DNA from: Candidatus Wallbacteria bacterium
Lineage (GTDB): Bacteria > Muiribacteriota > JAQTZZ01
Reading direction: 5' to 3'
Length of the DNA stretch: 64,000 nt
NCBI GenBank assembly: GCA_028687545.1
Contig: JAQTZZ010000004.1
Span: 95,979 to 159,978 of the forward strand
Of the stretch, positions 42,631 to 49,983 are shown piece after piece. The translations under genes were made by a program, and so were the position numbers. Under the pieces are notes generated by a model. It saw only the letters and a program-made list of their open reading frames with translations, was not told where the DNA came from and searched no databases. Within the stretch, counting starts at the first letter, position 1. The number at the start of each line of letters is the position of its first letter.

Positions 42631-43515
42631 TTAAAAGTTCATGCTCAGCCCGAACACGGTCTTGCTGCCGCCGGAAATCGGGAGGAGAGCAAGGTTGTCG
42701 GCTTTCTGGATCACGTCCATATCAATGGCGAAATTTCCTTCGGAATATCTGAGCCCGTAACTGTAAAAATCCCCGTTGAAATCCATCAGGGCCTGCAGAT
42801 TGTCGGACAGTTTGAAGCTGCTTCCCGCCAGGAAGAAGCCTCTTTGAGAATCGCTGGAGTTGGCACTGCCGAAATGCGCGAAACAATTCTTTTTTCCTGT
42901 ATTGATGCCGCCACCCAGGGTATAAGAGCATTTGGGAGTGTCCTGACCCCAGGCGAAGTAATATGAATTTTTGTACTTAATGTCATCCTTAAGCGAAGAA
43001 GTGTCCAGAATGCCGCCCAGGATAAAATCTTCCTTCAGCCTCGCCTTGAAGCTGAAATAAGGGTCGAGGTTAGACATTCCCGAAAGGGTGGTGAAGCATT
43101 TGGTTGCCCCGAATTCGAAGTTTTCATTGAATCCATAGTTGAATTTCATGTATTCAGCCAGGCGATCTTTGCCCTGGCTGGAAGGATAATATACATGCAT
43201 TCCGGCATTGCAGGTCTGGGTGTTGAGCAGTTTCTGGGTGGGAACTGTGATGTATCCGCAAGGACCGATCACTGTGGCGAAGACATCCCCGCCGCTGACC
43301 GTGGCTTCTTCCTCTGAGGGCTTTATCTCTTTTGTGGCAGCTGCCTTTTCCATCTTTTTTTGACCGGGCTTCTGCAGATCCGGTTTGCCCTGCTCTGGAT
43401 TGTAGTTCTTGAATCCCATCTGTTCCAGCACTTTTTCCTGATCATTATTGACCTCGCTTCCCAAAACCAGCGTGGCGATCAGGCTGAGAAGCGCTAAAAA
43501 GACGAATTTTTTCAT
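42631..43515 (-). CDS. Outer-membrane beta-barrel-like protein
   Basis: 294 residues. Signal peptide MKKFVFLALLSLIATLVLGS, a charged linker (to about 75), then alternating strands rich in Tyr/Phe/Gly (MKFNYGFNENFEFGATKCF, DPYFSFKARLKEDFILGGIL, LGGGINTGKKNCFAHFGS) and the C-terminal Phe typical of barrel proteins (FGLSMNF). Four cysteines are unusual for a barrel. The frame extends to 43611, but ATG 43515 with GGGAGAAA begins the signal peptide. First gene of a two-gene unit with the lipoprotein. Confidence 0.82.
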   Translation of the reverse strand: MKKFVFLALLSLIATLVLGSEVNNDQEKVLEQMGFKNYNPEQGKPDLQKPGQKKMEKAAATKEIKPSEEEATVSGGDVFATVIGPCGYITVPTQKLLNTQTCNAGMHVYYPSSQGKDRLAEYMKFNYGFNENFEFGATKCFTTLSGMSNLDPYFSFKARLKEDFILGGILDTSSLKDDIKYKNSYYFAWGQDTPKCSYTLGGGINTGKKNCFAHFGSANSSDSQRGFFLAGSSFKLSDNLQALMDFNGDFYSYGLRYSEGNFAIDMDVIQKADNLALLPISGGSKTVFGLSMNF

Positions 43516-43589
43516 ATTTTCTCCCGGCAAGAGTTCTTTTAAGGAATTATCGAAAAAAGCGAGAAAATCCTTAACTATTTCCGCCGGAT

Positions 43590-43618
43590 TTGACTGAATA
43601 CCGCTTTTCAACTAGAGT
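43590..43618 (+). promoter_or_regulatory. Promoter giving a leaderless tsaD mRNA
   Basis: TTGACT (43590-43595), 17-bp spacer, TAGAGT (43613-43618), then 6 nt and ATG 43625. No Shine-Dalgarno precedes the gene. Confidence 0.65.
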
Positions 43619-43624
43619 TTAGGC

Positions 43625-44608
43625 ATGAATGTACTTGGCGTGGAAACCTCCTGTGATGACACTTCCCTGGCTCTGGTCAGGGATGGACGGCTGGTCGGCT
43701 GCCTGACTTCTTCACAGACAGTCACCCACCAGCGTTTTGGAGGGGTAGTTCCGGAAGTGGCTTCCCGCGAGCATCTGAAGGAGATAATTCCCCTTTACCA
43801 CCGTCTGCTTTCTGAAACCGGCGTCCTGACTTCAGATCTGGACCTGATCGGCGCTACTTTCGGCCCCGGCCTTTCAGGATCGCTGCTGGTGGGTGCCCAG
43901 TTCGCCTCAGGCCTCTCAGCCCATCTTGGCTGCCCCTGCCTGCCGGTGAATCATCTGGAAGGCCATGTTTTCTCAGTATTCCTGGATGGTTCGCCGCTGC
44001 CTGCTTATCCCTGGCTGATCCTGCTTGTTTCCGGCGGGCACACGGCTCTGATCCTGGCTCTGGGTCCTCACAGTTACCGTATGCTTGGCGAAACGATCGA
44101 CGACTCGGTGGGGGAATGTTTTGATAAAGTGGCCCGGTTTCTTTCGCTGGATTATCCCGGCGGCCCGCAGATCGAACAGAAAGCCGAGGGCGGGGCGGTT
44201 CTCTATCAGTTCCCCCAGTCTTTCCTGAAAGAAAAGGATTACAGATTTTCTTACAGCGGGCTCAAGACTGCAGTCTGCAGCTTCACTGAGCGGAACAGTT
44301 TCCGGTTGAATGACATCTGCTGCTCTTTTCAGACTGCCGCGATCAACCCGCTGCTTGTCAAAATCAAGCAGGCCCTGACGGAATTTTCAGCAAAAGTCTT
44401 GCTGATTGCGGGAGGGGTGTCTGCCAACAACTTTCTGCGCAGCGGTTGTCTGAAGATCGGAGAAAAGCATGGAATTCAGGTCCTGATGCCTGAGCGGAAA
44501 TGGGCGATGGACAATGCCGGCATGATCGCGCTGGCGGCTTACCACATCCATAAATCCGGAAAAGGACTGCAGCGGCGAAGCATCGATCCCGGGTGGACCC
44601 TTTGCTGA
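43625..44608 (+). CDS. tsaD: tRNA N6-threonylcarbamoyladenosine transferase TsaD
   Basis: Transfers the threonylcarbamoyl group to A37 of ANN-decoding tRNAs, with TsaB/TsaE and TsaC elsewhere. 327 residues of the Kae1/YgjD ASKHA fold: VLGVETSCDDTS, the metal site NHLEGHVFS, LLVSGGHTALI, DDSVGECFDK, IAGGVSANN and the final DNAGMIA. It starts a long plus-strand run with mutL. Confidence 0.95.
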   Translation: MNVLGVETSCDDTSLALVRDGRLVGCLTSSQTVTHQRFGGVVPEVASREHLKEIIPLYHRLLSETGVLTSDLDLIGATFGPGLSGSLLVGAQFASGLSAHLGCPCLPVNHLEGHVFSVFLDGSPLPAYPWLILLVSGGHTALILALGPHSYRMLGETIDDSVGECFDKVARFLSLDYPGGPQIEQKAEGGAVLYQFPQSFLKEKDYRFSYSGLKTAVCSFTERNSFRLNDICCSFQTAAINPLLVKIKQALTEFSAKVLLIAGGVSANNFLRSGCLKIGEKHGIQVLMPERKWAMDNAGMIALAAYHIHKSGKGLQRRSIDPGWTLC

Positions 44609-44683
44609 ACGCGAGATTCAGGTACTGCGTGAACCTGGAAAATATAGTAGAATAATTACATCAATCTTGAAAGGTTTTCTGAG

Positions 44684-46414
44684 ATGGGTAAAATCATTCG
44701 CCTGAACGACGAACTGATCAATAAGATCGCAGCAGGCGAGATCATTGAACGTCCGGGAAATGTAGTCAAGGAACTGGTGGAAAATTCCCTTGATTCAGAG
44801 GCTTCCAGGATCTCGATCGAGATCAAGGATGGCGGCTCCAAAGTGATTCAGGTCGCTGACAACGGCTGCGGGATGCAGGATGAAGATCTGCTGCTGGCCT
44901 TTGAGCGGCATGCCACTTCCAAACTGGGCAGCGAGGAAGATCTTTACAGGATCAACACTCTTGGTTTCAGGGGTGAAGCGCTTCCATCGATCGCAGGTGT
45001 CTCCAAACTGGATGTATACAGCAGGGAGCATACTTCCACACTGGGAAATTATCTGCGGATCGAGGGCGGACAGCTGAAAAAGATTCAGCAGATGAGCTGT
45101 AATGAAGGCACTTCAATCACAGTCAGAGATTTGTTCTATAATACTCCTGCCAGAAAGAAGTTCCTGAAATCCGCACATGCCGAGAGCCACGGGATTCTGG
45201 AAATTCTGCTCAGATATGTGCTTGGATTTCCAGAAGTGGCTTTCACACTTGTCAACAACAGCCGGGTGCAGCTCAAAACTGCAGGCAACCTGAGCCTGCA
45301 GGAAGTGCTGGGAATCGCCCTTGGCAATGAAGTCCGCGACAATGTCGTGGAAGTTAATCATGCTGCCGGAGATTATCCGCTGAAAATAAGAGGGTTCGTT
45401 GGAAAACCGAATCTGAGCTATCCCAGAAGCGGCAGTATTTATTTCCTTGTGAACAGGAGATACATACGGAGCAATTTTCTGCTGGCCGCTCTGCTGGAAG
45501 GATACCGCGGTTACCTGATGGTTAATAAATATCCAGCCGCCGTATTGTGCCTCGAAATCGCCCCAGAACATTTCGACATTAATGTCCACCCGTCAAAGCT
45601 TGAAATCAAGTTTGTCCATGAAAAGACAATTTTCGGCGAAATCGTCAAAGCCGTTTCCCTGGCACTGACCTGCAGTCATTCTTATAATCCGGGCGGCACT
45701 TTGGAGCGGGAAAGGATTGAACTGACAAGAGAAACGGGGCCGGTCACAGGGTCACTGTTTCCTGAGGACAGGCCAAATAATTCCGGCGAAGCCGTGTTCC
45801 CTTTTTCGCTCAGCCCGGAATTCAAGCCTGAAATTGTCAGCGAACGTTTCAATTTTTCAGAAGCCAGGATCATTGGACAGTTCAATAACTCTTATCTCCT
45901 GTGCGAATGGAAAGACGAACTGATCCTGCTCGATCAGCATGCTGCTCACGAGAAAGTCCTGTTCGAAACATTGCGGGAAATGTATCTGGTCGGGTTGACT
46001 TCCCAGCCACTCTTGATTCCTGTGGTGCGGGAACTTCCCCCACCCGCTAAGTACAGTCTGCTTGAACGAAGGGAAGCGTTTGCCAAAGTCGGGATTCAGT
46101 TGGAGGATTTCGGAGGCAATACCATCAGGATCACGGAAATTCCTGCCTTTGTAAATCAAAAGGAAGTCGAACAGTTGTTTGAGGTGATGAAACAGTCAGG
46201 TTCAGACAATTACGATTTCCTGAAAGAAGAGCTGATCAAAAAGATTGCCTGTCACAGAGCGGTCAAGAACGGCGATCCCCTGCGGCCGGACGAGATGATT
46301 TCACTGCTCAAGGGGTTGGAGAAGCTCAAAAATCCATTTTTCTGTCCCCATGGACGGCCTGTGATGATCAGAATCGGGGTCCGTGCACTGGACAAAATGT
46401 TTCGGAGGATTTGA
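44684..46414 (+). CDS. mutL: DNA mismatch repair protein MutL (endonuclease type)
   Basis: 576 residues. N-terminal GHKL ATPase: LVENSLDSEA, DNGCGM, TLGFRGEALPSI, EGTSITVRDLFYNTPARKKF. The C-terminal domain carries the metal-dependent nicking motif DQHAxxExxxxE (DQHAAHEKVLFE) with ACHRAVKNGD and CPHGRPV. The enzyme therefore belongs to the methylation-independent repair type. mutS is not in the window. GAAAGG precedes ATG 44684, and the stop overlaps the next start (TGATG). Confidence 0.95.
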   Translation: MGKIIRLNDELINKIAAGEIIERPGNVVKELVENSLDSEASRISIEIKDGGSKVIQVADNGCGMQDEDLLLAFERHATSKLGSEEDLYRINTLGFRGEALPSIAGVSKLDVYSREHTSTLGNYLRIEGGQLKKIQQMSCNEGTSITVRDLFYNTPARKKFLKSAHAESHGILEILLRYVLGFPEVAFTLVNNSRVQLKTAGNLSLQEVLGIALGNEVRDNVVEVNHAAGDYPLKIRGFVGKPNLSYPRSGSIYFLVNRRYIRSNFLLAALLEGYRGYLMVNKYPAAVLCLEIAPEHFDINVHPSKLEIKFVHEKTIFGEIVKAVSLALTCSHSYNPGGTLERERIELTRETGPVTGSLFPEDRPNNSGEAVFPFSLSPEFKPEIVSERFNFSEARIIGQFNNSYLLCEWKDELILLDQHAAHEKVLFETLREMYLVGLTSQPLLIPVVRELPPPAKYSLLERREAFAKVGIQLEDFGGNTIRITEIPAFVNQKEVEQLFEVMKQSGSDNYDFLKEELIKKIACHRAVKNGDPLRPDEMISLLKGLEKLKNPFFCPHGRPVMIRIGVRALDKMFRRI

Positions 46415-48468
46415 TGAAACGAATCTTTATCCTGCTGCTTCTCTTCACTTCAATCTTCTGCCATGCGGATGGAATCATCGTGATCCCGGACAGGATCGAC
46501 ACCGAACCACCTTATCTCAAGCTGGAAAAGCACCTGGTGGATGTGCGGATAGTGGAAAATCACGCCACAACTTCGGTGGACGAGATCTTCAGGAATCCCA
46601 CTAACCGGCGCATCGAAGGACTTTACATTTTTCCGCTTCCAGTGGGCGCAAGCATCAGCGAATTTTCTTTTGAAATCGGTGGAGTGCTGCAAAAGGGCGA
46701 GATTCTGGAGCGAGAGAAAGCAAGAGCGATTTTCGAGGAAATAGTCAGGAAAATCCGTGATCCTGCTCTGCTGGAATTTTACGGGCAGGGTTTGTTCAAG
46801 GTCTCGATATTCCCGATCGAACCCCGCGAGGAAAAGCGGATTGTACTGAAATATAACGAGATTCTGAAGGGTGATGCCAGGACTTTCAGGTATTTCTATC
46901 CTCTGAAGATCGAACACAACGCCGGGGACAATATCCCGCTTTTGAGGATCAGCCTGGATGTGAAGCAGAAGAGACGCATCGCAGGACTGTATTCCCCTGA
47001 ATTCAAGCTGGACCGGGTTGATGTAAAAGGCGGGCTTAAAGCCTCTTTCGAAGCCCGGAATTTCGAAGCGACTCACGATTTCACGGCATATTTTACTCTG
47101 GGCGAGGAACTTTCCTCCTCACTCATTTCCTATCGGGAAGGAGCGGACGATTATTTTCTGCTGAGCATTTTCCCGCCTGATCAATCGAATGTTCAGGCAG
47201 TGACCAAGGAGATCATCTTCGCACTGGACACTTCCGGCAGCATGGTCGGGAAAAAACTTGACCAGGCTCGGAAAGCACTGAATTTCTGCCTGAAAAGTCT
47301 GAAGGCCGCTGACAGCTTCAACCTTCTCACCTTTGCCACTTCGGTGAAAGCCTTTTCAGAAAAGGTACTGCCGGCCGATCCGGAAAACATCAAGAATTCC
47401 TGCGAATTTCTGGACAAAATCAGTTCCCTTGGAGGCACCAATATTTCCGGAGCCCTGGAGCAGGCGCTGAATTCTTTTTCCAAAGCTGAACTTCCCCATT
47501 ATCTTGTTTTTATTACAGACGGCGAACCGACCCTTGAATTGACGGAACCAGGTGAAATCCTCAGAAAAACCAAGGAACTCAATCAGATCAGATCCAGGAT
47601 TTTTACACTGGGTATCGGAGCTGATCTTAATTCATACCTTCTTGATAATCTCTCCTCTGATAATGGCGGGGCGAGCGATTATCTCTCCGAAGAGGAGGAA
47701 ATGGAACTGAAGATTTCATCTTTTTATCAGAAGATCAGTTCCCCGGTTCTCACCGGGATCTCACTTTCCTTCAAACCTTCAGATGTAGAACATTACCCCG
47801 GTGCAATTCCTGACCTTTTCGCGGGCAGCCCCATGCTGCTTGTAGGGAAGTGCCAGAAGTGCAGCAAGCTGGCGCTGGTCTTGAACGGCAGGCATGGCGA
47901 TGAAAAATTTACCGGCGAATATTCGTGGGATCTTGGCGGATCCGACATGGAAGAGAGCTTTCTGCCTCTCCTTTACGCACAGAGAAGGGTAGCCTATCTG
48001 CTGGATCAGATCAGGAAAAACGGCAGCAATCGCGAACTAATCGATGAAATCAAAAAGCTCGCCCTGAAATACGGGATTGTCACTCCGTATACCTCATTTC
48101 TGGTGGTGGAAGACCAGAAATTCGAGCGGGAGCGTGAAGTGCTTCAGTCCAGGATGGATGCGACAGGGGCAGGAGCGGTAGCCCTCAGCAAGAGCCTGAA
48201 CGAGCTTTGGGGAGGCGGAATTGCCGGTGAGAGCAGAAAGGAAGCCGAAAAAATAGGCATCAAGGCTGTCGGGGGAAGGACTTTTATTAAAAAGGGTGAA
48301 TTCTGGCAGGACACACAGTACAAAGAAGGCCTGAAAGAAATATTGATCAAAGTATTCAGTTCGGAATATTTTGCCCTGATCAAGGAAAACCCCTCGCTGG
48401 CAGCGTTCCTGTCTTTAGGAGACAAGATGATCCTGGTGGTTGGCGAGAAGGCTTATCGCATTGAATAA
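46414..48468 (+). CDS. Secreted VIT and VWA domain protein
   Basis: 684 residues. Signal peptide (1-18), VIT domain (about 28-165; VDVRIVENHATTSVDEIFRNPTNRR in two parts with GLYIFPLPVGASISEF), VWA domain (about 265-435) with an intact MIDAS DTSGSM and TNISGA, then a C-terminal region like inter-alpha-trypsin inhibitor heavy chains (LLPLLYAQRRVAYLLDQIR, YGIVTPYTSFLVVE). It probably binds proteins at the cell surface in a metal-dependent way. ATG 46414 with GGAGG overlaps mutL. Confidence 0.88.
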   Translation: MKRIFILLLLFTSIFCHADGIIVIPDRIDTEPPYLKLEKHLVDVRIVENHATTSVDEIFRNPTNRRIEGLYIFPLPVGASISEFSFEIGGVLQKGEILEREKARAIFEEIVRKIRDPALLEFYGQGLFKVSIFPIEPREEKRIVLKYNEILKGDARTFRYFYPLKIEHNAGDNIPLLRISLDVKQKRRIAGLYSPEFKLDRVDVKGGLKASFEARNFEATHDFTAYFTLGEELSSSLISYREGADDYFLLSIFPPDQSNVQAVTKEIIFALDTSGSMVGKKLDQARKALNFCLKSLKAADSFNLLTFATSVKAFSEKVLPADPENIKNSCEFLDKISSLGGTNISGALEQALNSFSKAELPHYLVFITDGEPTLELTEPGEILRKTKELNQIRSRIFTLGIGADLNSYLLDNLSSDNGGASDYLSEEEEMELKISSFYQKISSPVLTGISLSFKPSDVEHYPGAIPDLFAGSPMLLVGKCQKCSKLALVLNGRHGDEKFTGEYSWDLGGSDMEESFLPLLYAQRRVAYLLDQIRKNGSNRELIDEIKKLALKYGIVTPYTSFLVVEDQKFEREREVLQSRMDATGAGAVALSKSLNELWGGGIAGESRKEAEKIGIKAVGGRTFIKKGEFWQDTQYKEGLKEILIKVFSSEYFALIKENPSLAAFLSLGDKMILVVGEKAYRIE

Positions 48469-49027
48469 CCTGATTCCCGTAATACTGGCAGCTGGCGAGT
48501 CCAGGCGCATGGGAAAACCTAAAATTCTTGCTGAATTGGCAGGCAGAAGATTCGGTGACCTGATCATTGATAATCTTAAATCAGCAGGATTTCAGCGGAT
48601 TCTGCTCGTACTGGGCTGCGATTACGATTTGTTGCATCCGATTTATTCCAAGCTCGATCTGGATCTGGTCAGGAATGAGGATTTTCAGGCAGGTCCGCTT
48701 TCATCCCTGAAGAAAGCGTTGAATTTCCTCGGGGATCCTGTCCCGATCATGCTTTATCCTGTCGATCACCCGCTGGTCAAAGTGGATACTCTGATCCGGC
48801 TGAAAGAAGTTCACGGGGAAAATCCTGACCTGATCCTGATCCCCACTTACAAGAAAGAAAAAGGACACCCTGTGGTTTTCGGGAAAGGGTATTTTGGTCC
48901 ACTTCTGGGAGCTTCGCTTGAGATTGGTGCCAGAGAGGTCGTCTGGAAAAATCTGGAGAAAGTGCTCACAGTTGAAATCAATGACCCTGGTGTGGTAAAA
49001 AACATTAACAGACCTTTGGATTTGTGA
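48461..49027 (+). CDS. MobA/MocA-like nucleotidyltransferase
   Basis: 188 residues of the GT-A nucleotidyltransferase fold: VILAAGESRRMGKPK (nucleotide loop), LGCDYDLL, PLSSLKKAL, and YPVDHPLV with the metal Asp. It resembles MocA-type molybdenum cofactor cytidylyltransferases and other NTP transferases; substrate unknown and no molybdenum genes nearby. TTG 48461 follows GAGAAGG and overlaps the VIT/VWA gene by 8 bp; TTG 48440 is the alternative. Confidence 0.8.
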   Translation: MNNLIPVILAAGESRRMGKPKILAELAGRRFGDLIIDNLKSAGFQRILLVLGCDYDLLHPIYSKLDLDLVRNEDFQAGPLSSLKKALNFLGDPVPIMLYPVDHPLVKVDTLIRLKEVHGENPDLILIPTYKKEKGHPVVFGKGYFGPLLGASLEIGAREVVWKNLEKVLTVEINDPGVVKNINRPLDL

Positions 49028-49052
49028 TGGATTTATTATAAGCAAGCTAGAA

Positions 49053-49075
49053 CCTGTAGTTTTAAGCCCTACAGG
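49053..49075 (+). promoter_or_regulatory. Hairpin in the leader of the FecR-like gene
   Basis: CCTGTAG (49053-49059) and CTACAGG (49069-49075) form a perfect 7-bp stem, 9-nt loop, 18 bp before the GTG. No T tract follows, so it is not a classical terminator. Role unknown. Confidence 0.4.
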
Positions 49076-49093
49076 AAATTTCGGAGGGCTAAA

Positions 49094-49894
49094 GTGGCTG
49101 ACTGGTCCAATGTGAATGTGGAAAGCGCTGAGCTGCGAAGGCGCAAGCGCACCCAACGGGTAAAAGTCGAAAAAAAAGAAAAAGAGCAGGAAAGCAAGAA
49201 AAAGCAGTTCCGCCTGATGATGCTTTCTCTGACGATTTTCCTGTTCGTGATCATCGGCTTCAGCATGATGATCTATTTTAAAGCTTCGGCGAGCAATCAA
49301 AAAACTACAGTAGAGCGCATGTGCGGGTCGTTTGAAGGCATCATCGGCAAAGTGGAACTTTTCAAGAAAGACACGGGATTTTACGATAAACTCGACCCGA
49401 ACCAGAAGTTTGCAGAGAATGACAAACTCAGGACCAGCGACTCCGCGGAAGTCGTTGCCAAGTTTCCTGATCTTAGCTATGTCAAGCTGTTCGGGCAGAC
49501 TGAAATTGGATTGACAGGCATTTCCCTGGCTGAATCCGATAATCCTGAATACTCGGCATTGAATTTAAAGATAGATTTTCAGAGCGGGGAACTGGTGGTC
49601 TGCCTTCCGAAAGGCAAGGGCGGGATGGAGATCAATACTCCGCTCGGTAAATTAGTACTGGAAAACCTGGTCCGAACCATGGTCAAGATTGACAGTATCC
49701 ATGCCTCTGATGATTTCAAAGCCAACCACCCGATCCGGATAGTTGTTCAGAGCGGGGCCTTGAAATTCACTGATAAACTCGGGATCAAGGATATTACACT
49801 TAAAAACTTTCAGGAAGTCTATATCTGGGACCAACAGGGACAGCTCAGAAGCAGCAAGCAGAAGGAAATCAACCCTGCAGCCGAGCGGTTCTGA
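49094..49894 (+). CDS. Membrane-anchored FecR-domain protein
   Basis: 266 residues. A basic, coiled N-terminal cytosolic part (about 1-38, many Lys/Glu), one transmembrane helix (about 41-63) and an extracytoplasmic FecR-like domain (GSFEGIIGKVELFKKDTGFYDKLDPNQKFAENDKLRTSDSAEVVAKF ... GEL). Such proteins often sense or bind in the periplasm, but here no sigma factor is adjacent, so a signalling role is not supported. GTG 49094 has GGAGGG. Confidence 0.8.
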   Translation: MADWSNVNVESAELRRRKRTQRVKVEKKEKEQESKKKQFRLMMLSLTIFLFVIIGFSMMIYFKASASNQKTTVERMCGSFEGIIGKVELFKKDTGFYDKLDPNQKFAENDKLRTSDSAEVVAKFPDLSYVKLFGQTEIGLTGISLAESDNPEYSALNLKIDFQSGELVVCLPKGKGGMEINTPLGKLVLENLVRTMVKIDSIHASDDFKANHPIRIVVQSGALKFTDKLGIKDITLKNFQEVYIWDQQGQLRSSKQKEINPAAERF

Positions 49895-49929
49895 TTCTTC
49901 TTTTTTAACATTCGTTTAACTGGAATATC

Positions 49930-49958
49930 TTGCCTTGCCGGGCATAAAATGATATGTT
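49930..49958 (+). promoter_or_regulatory. Promoter of the ileS operon
   Basis: TTGCCT (49930-49935), 17-bp spacer, extended -10 TG-A-TATGTT (49953-49958). The short leader ends in GAGGAGG. There is no room for a T-box. Confidence 0.45.
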
Positions 49959-49983
49959 TTAATTCGATTTCGAGGAGGTTATT

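Noticed and set aside
49895-49983. T-box leader for ileS
   Set aside because: Too short (about 25 nt of leader) and no T-box sequence or antiterminator.
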